NCBI GenBank assembly: GCA_946619065.1 | Contig: CAMOLY010000045.1 | Location: 1 to 8,520, forward strand | DNA length: 8,520 nucleotides | From: an uncultured Clostridia bacterium | Lineage (GTDB): Bacteria; Bacillota; Clostridia; Oscillospirales; Oscillospiraceae | Direction: 5' to 3' | Shown: positions 1 to 6,116 of the stretch, piece after piece | Layout: each line of letters begins with the position of its first letter | Position numbering within the stretch: the stretch's first letter is position 1 | Made by a program: the position numbers and the translations under genes | The notes under the pieces: generated by a model | Told to the model about the DNA's origin: nothing | The model's input: the letters and a program-made list of their open reading frames with translations, nothing else | The model's database searches: none

Positions 1-1
1 G

Positions 2-1162
2 GTGGCCCGGATGATCTTCCCCGCCTGCGATCACACCGGCAGACCCCCCTTCCACACCGTGCTGATCCACGGTCTGGTCCGCGACGACAAGGGCCGCAAG
101 ATGTCCAAGAGTCTGGGCAACGGCATCGACCCGCTGGAGATGATCGACCGCTACGGCTGCGACGCCCTGCGCATGAACATGATCACCGGCAACAGCCCTG
201 GCAACGACATGCGCTTCTATATCGAGCACTGCGAGGCGATGCGGAACTTTGCCAACAAGCTCTGGAACGCAAGCCGCTTCGTGCTGATGAATCTGACCGT
301 GGAGAAAAACGAGCTGCCCGCTGCCGCCGAGCTGGAGATTGCCGACCAGTGGATCCTCTCCAAGCTCAACCGTGTGATCCGCGAGGTCACCGAGAACATG
401 GAGAAGTTTGAGCTGGGCGTGGCGGTGCAGAAGATCTACGACTTCGTCTGGGACGACTACTGCGACTGGTATATCGAGCTGACGAAAGCCAGACTATACG
501 GCGAAAACGAGGAAGCCAAGCTTACCGCGCAGAAGGTGCTGCTCTATGTGCTGGATCAGATCCTGCGGCTGATGCATCCCTTCACCCCGTTCGTGACTGA
601 AGAAATCTGGCAGGCGATCCCCCACGAGGGAGAGGCCTTGATCTGTGCCGAATGGCCGAAGGTCCGGCCCGAACTGGACTATCCCGCCCAGGAGCAGCAT
701 ATGGAATCTGTGATGGCTGCCATCCGTGCGGTCCGCAACCGCAGAGCCGAGATGAACGTGCCGCCGTCGAAGAAGGCGGATCTCTACGTGGTCACCGACA
801 AGGAGAGCGTCTTCTCGGAGGGCGCAGCCTTCATCACCCGGCTTGCCTACGCCGAGCAGGTCCACGTCTCCCGGAACGTGCCGGCAGACCATGAGAAAAT
901 GGTGGAGTGCGTGACGGCGGACGCGAAACTCTATCTGCCCCTGGCTCAGCTGGTGGATGTGGAAAAGGAGCTGGTCCGCATCGCCAAGGAGAAGGAGAAC
1001 GCCCAGAAGGAAATTGCCCGCGCCGAAGCGCAGTTGTCCAACGAGAAGTTTGTCTCCCGCGCCCCCGCTAACGTCATCCAGGCCCAGCGCGACAAGCTCG
1101 ACCAGAGCCGCAGGCTGCTGACCCAGCTGGAGCAGAGCGAGGCAAGACTGCGCGGGATGTAA
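2..1162 (+). CDS. valS: Valyl-tRNA synthetase, C-terminal part (5' truncated by window edge)
   Basis: Cytoplasmic class I aminoacyl-tRNA synthetase that charges tRNA-Val with valine using ATP. The visible part is 386 codons, beginning inside the catalytic domain; the first residues (VARMIF) match the conserved region just before the KMSKS loop, so the true start lies outside the window. The KMSKS signature is at local residues 33-37, followed by SLGNGIDP. Residues ~120-270 form the helical anticodon-binding domain (W-x-LSKLN, HPFTPFVTEEIW). The last ~65 residues are charged and heptad-like (ELVRIAKEKENAQKE and onward), matching the C-terminal coiled-coil arm of bacterial ValRS. The protein ends naturally at TAA 1160-1162. 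The next gene has its own promoter, so co-transcription is not required. The family assignment is very secure. Confidence 0.97.
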   Translation: MARMIFPACDHTGRPPFHTVLIHGLVRDDKGRKMSKSLGNGIDPLEMIDRYGCDALRMNMITGNSPGNDMRFYIEHCEAMRNFANKLWNASRFVLMNLTVEKNELPAAAELEIADQWILSKLNRVIREVTENMEKFELGVAVQKIYDFVWDDYCDWYIELTKARLYGENEEAKLTAQKVLLYVLDQILRLMHPFTPFVTEEIWQAIPHEGEALICAEWPKVRPELDYPAQEQHMESVMAAIRAVRNRRAEMNVPPSKKADLYVVTDKESVFSEGAAFITRLAYAEQVHVSRNVPADHEKMVECVTADAKLYLPLAQLVDVEKELVRIAKEKENAQKEIARAEAQLSNEKFVSRAPANVIQAQRDKLDQSRRLLTQLEQSEARLRGM

Positions 1163-1167
1163 TACCC

Positions 1168-1184
1168 CAGGATTTTCTATCCTG
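1168..1184. other. Small hairpin after valS
   Basis: CAGGAT (1168-1173) and ATCCTG (1179-1184) form a perfect 6-bp stem with a 5-nt loop, starting 6 nt after the valS stop codon. The sequence that follows is TGAAAATAAT, with no U-tract, so it is at best a weak terminator or an RNA 3'-end stabiliser. It sits just upstream of the promoter of the next operon. Confidence 0.35.
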
Positions 1185-1196
1185 TGAAAATAATGC

Positions 1197-1225
1197 TTGT
1201 ATATTTGCGGCAAATCAGGTACAAT
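1197..1225 (+). promoter_or_regulatory. Promoter of the asp23-fakA operon
   Basis: TTGTAT (1197-1202) and TACAAT (1220-1225) are separated by exactly 17 bp, a good match to a housekeeping sigma-A promoter (-10 box 5/6; first three bases of the -35 box correct). The -10 box ends 50 nt before the start codon at 1276. It lies in the short AT-richer gap after valS, suggesting the downstream pair is transcribed independently. Confidence 0.75.
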
Positions 1226-1275
1226 GAGATGAAAACCGAAATCGCATCTGCAAATTGCTGCAAGGAGGTATTTCT

Positions 1276-1629
1276 ATGGTGAATGTCAAAACTGACAAGG
1301 GCCTCATCTGCGTCAGCAGCGGGGTTTATACCAATATTGCCGGCATGGCTGCGTCGAACTGCTTCGGCGTCAAGGGCATGGCTGTCCGCTCCATGACTGA
1401 CGGGCTGGTCCATCTGCTCCGCCGCGAGGCCATGAGCAAGGGCGTGCGCGTCGACTTCCGCCCGGACGGCAGAATCGACATCGATCTGCATATCATCGTC
1501 GACCACGGAGTCAATCTTCGGGCCGTCGCCGATTCCATCATCTCCGAGGTCCGCTACGTTGTGCAGAAGACCACGGAGACGGAGGTCCACCAGGTCAACG
1601 TATATATCGATTCGATGGTCGTCGGATAA
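1276..1629 (+). CDS. Asp23/Gls24 family envelope stress response protein (YloU-like)
   Basis: Small (117 aa) protein of the Asp23/Gls24 (DUF322) family. Relatives in Staphylococcus are membrane-associated through a partner and linked to cell-envelope stress; the YloU branch is less well understood. Visible family features are the start GLICVSSGVYTNIAG, the central FGVKGMAVRSM, the basic loop REAMSKGVRVDF, then the alternating strand IDIDLHIIVDHGV and the C-terminal VHQVNVYIDSMVV. No signal peptide or membrane segment is seen. I chose ATG 1276 because AAGGAGG (1262-1268) sits 7 nt upstream; the reading frame is open further 5' (TTG 1255) but that codon lies before the ribosome binding site. 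It is 15 nt upstream of fakA, the same yloU-yloV order seen in many Bacillota, so the two are almost certainly one operon. Confidence 0.93.
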   Translation: MVNVKTDKGLICVSSGVYTNIAGMAASNCFGVKGMAVRSMTDGLVHLLRREAMSKGVRVDFRPDGRIDIDLHIIVDHGVNLRAVADSIISEVRYVVQKTTETEVHQVNVYIDSMVVG

Positions 1630-1631
1630 TT

Positions 1632-1636
1632 GGAGG
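1632..1636 (+). promoter_or_regulatory. Ribosome binding site that sets the fakA start
   Basis: GGAGG at 1632-1636, in the 15-nt gap after the Asp23 stop, is 8 nt upstream of TTG 1645. An in-frame TTG at 1630 overlaps this motif and cannot be served by it, so the start is TTG 1645. Confidence 0.8.
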
Positions 1637-1644
1637 AAACGGGT

Positions 1645-3276
1645 TTGAGACAGACAATAGACGGTGCGGCATTCCGGCGTATGGTCATCAGCGCCGCTGC
1701 CGCTGTAGAGATCAACAAACAGAAAATCAACGAGCTGAATGTGTTCCCGGTTCCCGACGGCGACACCGGCACCAATATGAGCATGACCCTGAACAACGCT
1801 GTGGCCGACCTCAAGCGGGTCGAGGATCCGACTCTGACCAAGGCTGCCGACGTTACGGCCTCCGCCCTCCTGCGTGGCGCCAGAGGTAACTCCGGCGTCA
1901 TCCTGTCGCTGCTCTTCCGGGGAATTGCCAAAGCTCTCAAGGGAAGGGAGGACGCCACCGGCGAGGCCTTCGCCGAGGCAATGCAGGTGGGCGTCGAGAG
2001 CGCCTACAAAGCGGTCATGAAGCCTGCCGAGGGCACGATCCTGACCGTCTCCCGGCTGGCGGCCGCTGCTGCCGCCGAGGCCGCCAAGGAGCAGGACGAC
2101 GCGGAATTCGTGCTTGAGCGCGCCATTGCCAGCGGCAAGGCCGCCTTGGCGGAGACCGTCCATCAGAACCCTGTTCTGGAAAAGGCCGGCGTTGTGGATG
2201 CCGGCGGCGTGGGCTGGATCACGGTTCTGGAGGCCATGCTCTCTGCGCTGCGGGGCGAGGACATTGTCGCTCCCGAGGGCGGAGCCGAGGGCAGCGTTAA
2301 GGAGCAGGCAGATTTCTCCGACTTCGACACTGAGGACATCACCTTTGCCTACTGCACCGAATTCATCGTCTCCCGGGATCACGATCTGGACCCCGAGGCC
2401 CTGCGGGAATATCTGGGTGGCATGGGCGACAGTTTGGTGCTGGTGGACGACGACGAGATCATCAAGGTCCATGTTCACACGAACCATCCCGGCGAAGTCA
2501 TCGAAAAGGCCCTGACATACGGCAGTCTGATTACCGTCAAAATCGAGAACATGCGCCTGCAGCACACCGAGAAGGTCCTCTCCGAGGCCGAGCGGAACAA
2601 CCAGGTCGCCAAACCCGAGAAAAAGTACGGCATGGTGGCAGTCTGCGCAGGCGAGGGCTTGACCGCAGTGTTTAAGGATCTGGGAGCCGACGCCGTCATT
2701 TCCGGCGGCCAGACGATGAACCCCTCCACCCAGGACATCCTGGTAGCCATCAACCGGACCCCGGCGGAGACGGTCTTCGTCTTCCCGAACAACAAGAACA
2801 TCATCCTCGCGGCTGAGCAGACGATTCCGCTGACCGAGAAGGAGGTTGTGGTAATCCGCACCCGGACGGTCCCGCAGGGCATCAGCGCGATGCTGGCCTT
2901 TGACGCGGACGCCACTGTTCAGGAGAACATTGACGCCATGCACGATGCGCGCCACAGCGTGACCACAATGCAGATCACCTACGCCGCCCGAAATTCGGAC
3001 TTTGACGGCTACGCGATCCACGAGGGCGACTACCTGGCTCTCTACGGCTCGGCCCTGTTCGGTACCTCCCGCGAGATTGGCAGCCTGCTGCGGGATATGG
3101 CAAAGAAGATTGCCAGCGAGGAAAAGGAGATCATCACGATCTTCTACGGCGCCGACATCGACGAGAAGACCGCCGAGGAAGCCCTCCGGATTTTCGAGGC
3201 CGTCTGCCCGGACGCCGAGATTACGCTGATCAACGGCGGCCAGCCGGTCTACTATTACATGATTTCGGCCGAATAA
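1645..3276 (+). CDS. fakA: Fatty acid kinase FakA (DAK2/YloV family)
   Basis: ATP-dependent kinase that phosphorylates fatty acids held by a FakB (DegV-family) protein, feeding exogenous fatty acids into phospholipid synthesis in the cytoplasm. The 543-aa length is normal. The N-terminal DAK2 nucleotide-binding domain (about 1-200) carries NVFPVPDGDTGTNM, with the Mg-ATP aspartates at 38 and 40, then RGARGNSGVILS (~77-88), KPAEGTILT (~126-134) and GVVDAGGVGW (~182-191). The middle domain has YCTEF (Cys237) and HVHTNHPGE (His276, His278), residues that bind zinc in characterised FakA. The C-terminal FakB-binding region contains SGGQTMNPST (~353) and NGGQPVYYYM near the end. The start is a rare TTG at 1645, chosen from the GGAGG 8 nt upstream; it puts the ATP-site aspartates at the family's usual positions. 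No fakB is present in this window. Confidence 0.95.
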   Translation: MRQTIDGAAFRRMVISAAAAVEINKQKINELNVFPVPDGDTGTNMSMTLNNAVADLKRVEDPTLTKAADVTASALLRGARGNSGVILSLLFRGIAKALKGREDATGEAFAEAMQVGVESAYKAVMKPAEGTILTVSRLAAAAAAEAAKEQDDAEFVLERAIASGKAALAETVHQNPVLEKAGVVDAGGVGWITVLEAMLSALRGEDIVAPEGGAEGSVKEQADFSDFDTEDITFAYCTEFIVSRDHDLDPEALREYLGGMGDSLVLVDDDEIIKVHVHTNHPGEVIEKALTYGSLITVKIENMRLQHTEKVLSEAERNNQVAKPEKKYGMVAVCAGEGLTAVFKDLGADAVISGGQTMNPSTQDILVAINRTPAETVFVFPNNKNIILAAEQTIPLTEKEVVVIRTRTVPQGISAMLAFDADATVQENIDAMHDARHSVTTMQITYAARNSDFDGYAIHEGDYLALYGSALFGTSREIGSLLRDMAKKIASEEKEIITIFYGADIDEKTAEEALRIFEAVCPDAEITLINGGQPVYYYMISAE

Positions 3277-3290
3277 CCGGCCCAGTTTAA

Positions 3291-3328
3291 CAAAACCGCC
3301 CTCCTGTCATTTCAGGAGGGCGGTTTTG
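3291..3328 (+). terminator. Strong intrinsic terminator of the asp23-fakA operon
   Basis: A perfect 16-bp inverted repeat (3291-3306 with 3313-3328) has a 6-nt loop TCATTT and a GC-rich core ACCGCCCTCCTG, beginning 15 nt after the fakA stop. The outer part of the stem is AAAA/TTTT, so the transcript has a UUUUG tract on either strand. It may therefore also stop leftward transcription coming from the CapA-like gene. Confidence 0.93.
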
Positions 3329-3339
3329 TCGGCGGAAAA

Positions 3340-3607
3340 ACAATGGATAATTGAAAATGGAAAGTGGATACAGCCCGTAGGGGCATTCTGCAACCGGCCG
3401 TAGTGGCCTGTGACCAAACGGGCCATCGCGCGAAGCGCACAGGTTTTGAGCCGTTGATGTTACGGGGGTTATTTCTAGCTTCGCGTCACAGCGGCTATTA
3501 CGGGTCAGCGGCAACTACGGGGATCATAGCCGCTATGGTCAGCGGCCACTACGGGGCTCAGTGATCCCTCATAAGCCCCTCTTATCCCCAAACCCCTAAA
3601 ACTCCTC
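3340..3607. repeat. Repeat-rich spacer between fakA and the capA-like gene
   Basis: No credible gene lies here. The left part (3341-3370) is AT-rich with ATGG(A) repeats (ATGGATAATTGAAAATGGA). It is followed by CCGTAGGGGC (3375-3384), which recurs inverted at 5121-5130. An imperfect 19-bp inverted repeat (3398-3416 with 3536-3554, 17 of 19 positions matching) encloses the region. A 17-bp tandem repeat occupies 3489-3556. The last ~45 nt before the capA-like stop are pyrimidine-rich. No promoter was recognised. Confidence 0.6.
3489..3556. repeat. Tandem repeat, 17-bp period, about four units
   Basis: Units begin at 3489, 3506, 3523 and 3540. Two units read CAGCGGC(A/C)ACTACGGGG (3506-3522 and 3540-3556, one mismatch). 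The first (3489-3505) matches in 14 of its first 16 positions. The third (3523-3539) is strongly diverged and has become a near-palindrome, CATAGCCGCTATG. A further weak relative (CCGTTGATGTTACGGGG) is at 3451-3467. The array is in non-coding DNA. Confidence 0.65.
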
Positions 3608-4885
3608 TCATGCCGGGTCCTGCAGCTCCTGGGCTTCAGTCTGGTTTTTCATGTGTTCAATCAGATCGGTCAGAAGGTTATACATGGGCTCGGAGACGCT
3701 GTCATAGTAGTGCTCGCGGTAGAACTTTACTGCCTGCAGACTGTCCAGCACCTCCCAGCGGGAGCATTCCAGCCGCTCCGAGGGTTCTGTGGAATAGGTC
3801 GGGGTGTAGCCCAGGTCCGTGATGACGATCTTGCCGCTGCGGCGGGCAAAGCGGACGCTGAGCATGCAGCCGCTTCTGGCGCCGCTGGTGTCGGCAACCG
3901 AAAGAAAATCCCCAAGACCATAGGCGATCACCGTGGTGCCGGTGGGAGAGGCCGGGTTCAGCTTCCGGTCGATGGGTCCAACATAGTGGGAATGGGTGCC
4001 TATGATCAGGCTGACGCCGTTGTCCATCAGGACTGAAGCGATCCGGCGCTGGGAGTCAGAGATCTCCTCAGTGTACTCGCTGCCCCAGTGTACCAGCGCG
4101 ACGATAACGTCCGGACGCAGAGCCTTGGCCTTGTCGATGGTTCGGCTGATCCGGGACTCGGCCACTTCCGTATAATTCACGTCGTCTGTATAGAGCAGAT
4201 TCACGCACCAGCCGGCCTCTTCTGGGATGCGCTGGTTGTTTGCCATGCCCTTGGTGAAGGCAACAAAGGCAAAGCGGATGCCGCCGACCTCGCGAATCAG
4301 GACGCCGCCGGTCTTATTATATTCCTCCTCGGAAACGCAGGTGCCCACCGCTCCCATGCCGGCCGCCTCGATCTCGGAGCGAGTCCGCGTCAGACCGGTG
4401 ATACCATATTGGATGCTGCATGAATTGCCGGTCTGAAGAATGTCGAAGCCTGCCTCGGACAAGGCTGTCAGCAGGGAAGCGGGGTAGGTGAAATCATCCA
4501 CCGCGGCGTCATCCGTGATATTGCCCTCCAAATTGCCTACCGTGAGATCCGCAGAGAAGAGCTTTGCAATTACTGAGCGGAAGCAGGGCGAAAAATCGAA
4601 GCCTGTGGATCCCCAGAAGGCTTCCTGCTCTGTTTTGCTCAGCGCAATGTCGCCGACGAAGCGGAGCGTGACAGAGGTCTCGTCCGGGCTCTGGGTTTCG
4701 TCGGGAACCTCTTCTGACTTTGCCATTCTGCCGATCAGCCAGATCAGGCCGCCGCCAAGCAGGGCGAGGATCAGGCACAGTGGAATCAGCCGCCGCAGCC
4801 GCGCCTTGCGTCTGGCGCGATTGGCGATCTTCCGGTCCTGCCGGAGGATGTCCTCCAGACTGTCGGTGCTCATCTGGCGCTGCAT
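3608..4885 (-). CDS. CapA/PGA_cap family membrane-anchored metallophosphatase-like protein
   Basis: A 425-aa protein with a basic cytoplasmic N-terminus (RARRKARLRR), one membrane segment at ~33-51 (LIPLCLILALLGGGLIWLI) and an extracellular CapA-type domain at ~72-365. Family landmarks are RFVGDIALS (Gly-Asp 78-79), VGNLEG (117-121), HWGSEY (266-271), GTHSH (296-300) and YGLGDFLS (322-329). Where most CapA proteins have Asn-Asn-His followed by Asp-Tyr-Gly, this one reads GNSCSIQYG (153-161), so the His and Asp are absent. CapA relatives act in poly-gamma-glutamate capsule export or anchoring, but no capB or capC is nearby, so a capsule role is not supported; the substrate is unknown. The start is ATG 4885 because GGAAGGAGAG is just upstream; the frame extends to GTG 4966 without a binding site. 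It is transcribed alone, divergent from the GH25 gene. Confidence 0.88.
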   Translation of the reverse strand: MQRQMSTDSLEDILRQDRKIANRARRKARLRRLIPLCLILALLGGGLIWLIGRMAKSEEVPDETQSPDETSVTLRFVGDIALSKTEQEAFWGSTGFDFSPCFRSVIAKLFSADLTVGNLEGNITDDAAVDDFTYPASLLTALSEAGFDILQTGNSCSIQYGITGLTRTRSEIEAAGMGAVGTCVSEEEYNKTGGVLIREVGGIRFAFVAFTKGMANNQRIPEEAGWCVNLLYTDDVNYTEVAESRISRTIDKAKALRPDVIVALVHWGSEYTEEISDSQRRIASVLMDNGVSLIIGTHSHYVGPIDRKLNPASPTGTTVIAYGLGDFLSVADTSGARSGCMLSVRFARRSGKIVITDLGYTPTYSTEPSERLECSRWEVLDSLQAVKFYREHYYDSVSEPMYNLLTDLIEHMKNQTEAQELQDPA

Positions 4886-4892
4886 GTAATCT

Positions 4893-4898
4893 CTCCTT
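4893..4898 (-). promoter_or_regulatory. Ribosome binding site that sets the capA-like start
   Basis: On the minus strand AAGGAG (complement of 4893-4898) lies 7 nt upstream of ATG 4885. This favours the 425-aa form over the 452-aa in-frame extension starting at GTG 4966. Confidence 0.75.
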
Positions 4899-5033
4899 CC
4901 ATGATAAGGACGTTCCGGTTTGCGGTACGGAACGGAAAGTATCTGTTTAGCCGGCTCAGACGCCACGTGCCGGCGGTATTATTTGGAACACGGGCTGTCG
5001 AGGACGCGGGCGATTACGAACATAAAGCATTTC

Positions 5034-5132
5034 GACCCGGCGCATATCATGCGCCCACGGTGCGAGACCAGCTTCGTAGCCTCTGACCGTTCCCGATCCC
5101 GACTGTTGCGCACAATGTGCGCCCCTACGGAC
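5034..5132. repeat. Two-hairpin (BIME-like) intergenic element, copy A
   Basis: Left hairpin GGCGCAT-ATC-ATGCGCC (5039-5055) and right hairpin GCGCAC-AAT-GTGCGC (5108-5122), with centres 68 bp apart. Positions 5034-5067 match 8352-8385 of copy B in 30 of 34 positions, and the right arm shares TCCCG, CTGTT, TGCGCCC and GGAC with copy B. A further small hairpin, TTTCCG-TGAC-CGGAAA (5134-5149), follows directly. It lies between the divergent capA-like and GH25 genes. No protein is encoded. The general look is that of REP/BIME-type dispersed repeats. Confidence 0.7.
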
Positions 5133-5244
5133 CTTTCCGTGACCGGAAAACATGCCATCAAATACGCCTTCCTCTACGGATGGAGGGGCGATAGAACCGT
5201 TACAGCGGAAAACGGAAAAAACCCGATTGTTTATAAGATTTATG

Positions 5245-5273
5245 TTGGAAGTTTGCAGGATGTGTGATATAAT
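5245..5273 (+). promoter_or_regulatory. Promoter of the GH25-gtrA pair
   Basis: TTGGAA (5245-5250), a 17-bp spacer, and a perfect TATAAT (5268-5273) preceded by TGA, giving an extended -10 (TGN). The start codon at 5304 is 30 nt downstream of the -10 box, with AAGGGGG (5290-5296) as ribosome binding site. This is the strongest promoter in the window. Confidence 0.88.
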
Positions 5274-5303
5274 AAAACAAATTTATCGCAAGGGGGTCGG
5301 GAT

Positions 5304-6116
5304 ATGCGCCGCAGCACTGTTTGCCGACTCTGCGCGCTGGTCTGCGTCCTGGCCCTGCTGCTGTCCGGATGCAAGGTTGTGAAAAAGCTGACCGGGCGTA
5401 TGAATACGGAATCTGAAAATGAAAAGCTTCCCCGGAACCGGACAGATCCGGAGGCCTTCCGGACGCTGGAAAACGGCGCCGTGGACTATCCCGGCGCGGT
5501 GCAGGGGATCGACGTGTCCTCGCATCAGCGGGAGATCGATTGGCAGAAGGTCCGCGCTGACGGAATCTCATTTGCCATCATCCAAATCGGCTTCCGGGGC
5601 TACGGCGACGGCTCTCTCAACGAGGACGTCCGCTTCGCCTACAACTATGAGCAGGCTCGCGCTGCCGGAATCGCGGTGGGCGTCTACTTCTACTCCCAGG
5701 CACTCACCGAGGCCGAGGCAGAGGAAGAAGCGGATTTCGTACTGAAGACCCTGAACGGACGGAGCCTGCAGCTGCCGGTCTTCTATGACTGGGAGGACGT
5801 CTCCACGGGCAGGACGGCCGGCGCCGGCGGCTTTCAGGTCTCCGACTTTGCCCTGCGCTTCTGCCGGACCGTCGTGGGCGCAGGCTATAATGCAGGGGTC
5901 TACTTCAATCGGCGCGATGCCTATTTGCGGCTGAGACTGGGGGATCTGAAGGCCTTTGCCTTCTGGCTTGCGGAGTATGACGAGGCCCAGTCCTTCCGCT
6001 ACGCAGTCCATTTCTGGCAGTACACCGGAAAAGGGAAGGTGGACGGCATTGAGCTGCCGGTGGACCGCGATCTGATGTATACCGACTCTGAAAGTCTGAC
6101 GGAGGGTGCTCCATGA
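5304..6116 (+). CDS. GH25 family muramidase (lysozyme), lipoprotein
   Basis: Predicted peptidoglycan hydrolase cleaving the MurNAc-GlcNAc bond, tethered to the outer face of the membrane. Residues 1-23 form a lipoprotein signal: MRRSTVCR, a hydrophobic stretch, then lipobox LSGC with Cys23. After a ~40-residue linker comes the GH25 barrel (67-260). Family motifs are QGIDVSSHQ (Asp70), IDWQKV (78-83), FAIIQIGFRGYG (90-101), GVYFYSQA (126-133), the catalytic Asp-x-Glu in FYDWED (Asp162, Glu164), FWLAEYD (220-226) and FWQYTGKGKVDGI followed by DRD (254-256). All expected acidic residues are present, so it should be active. No separate cell-wall-binding repeats are seen, so membrane lipid anchoring probably sets its location. 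Start ATG 5304 is preceded by AAGGGGG. Its stop overlaps the gtrA start (ATGA), implying translational coupling. Confidence 0.93.
   Translation: MRRSTVCRLCALVCVLALLLSGCKVVKKLTGRMNTESENEKLPRNRTDPEAFRTLENGAVDYPGAVQGIDVSSHQREIDWQKVRADGISFAIIQIGFRGYGDGSLNEDVRFAYNYEQARAAGIAVGVYFYSQALTEAEAEEEADFVLKTLNGRSLQLPVFYDWEDVSTGRTAGAGGFQVSDFALRFCRTVVGAGYNAGVYFNRRDAYLRLRLGDLKAFAFWLAEYDEAQSFRYAVHFWQYTGKGKVDGIELPVDRDLMYTDSESLTEGAP

Noticed and set aside
494..1213. 239-codon minus-strand open frame opposite valS
   Set aside because: It is antisense to the conserved ValRS anticodon-binding and coiled-coil regions, with no recognisable domain.
1226..1275. Riboswitch or attenuator in the asp23-fakA leader
   Set aside because: The leader is only about 45 nt, with no stable hairpin or terminator; it is too short for a known riboswitch.
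1177..3021. 614-codon open frame on the minus strand opposite asp23 and fakA
   Set aside because: It lies wholly antisense to two clearly recognised genes. The protein is low-complexity (Gly/Asp/Val/His rich) with no family motifs, and such frames arise from the GC-biased codon use of the real genes.
3489..3556. Possible CRISPR array
   Set aside because: The units are contiguous 17-mers without unique spacers, are too short, and no cas genes are present.
3364..3564. Small open frame in the fakA-capA spacer
   Set aside because: It coincides with the 17-bp tandem and inverted repeats, has no ribosome binding site, and its peptide (SGYYG, SGHYG) simply reflects the repeats.
4886..5033. Promoter for the capA-like gene
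   Set aside because: Minus-strand boxes such as GATACT and TATCAT exist, but none has a -35 box at 16-18 bp that I trust.
4920..5267. 115-codon plus-strand open frame between capA-like and GH25 genes
   Set aside because: It spans the palindromic element and ends inside the GH25 promoter. It has no protein family features and no convincing ribosome binding site.
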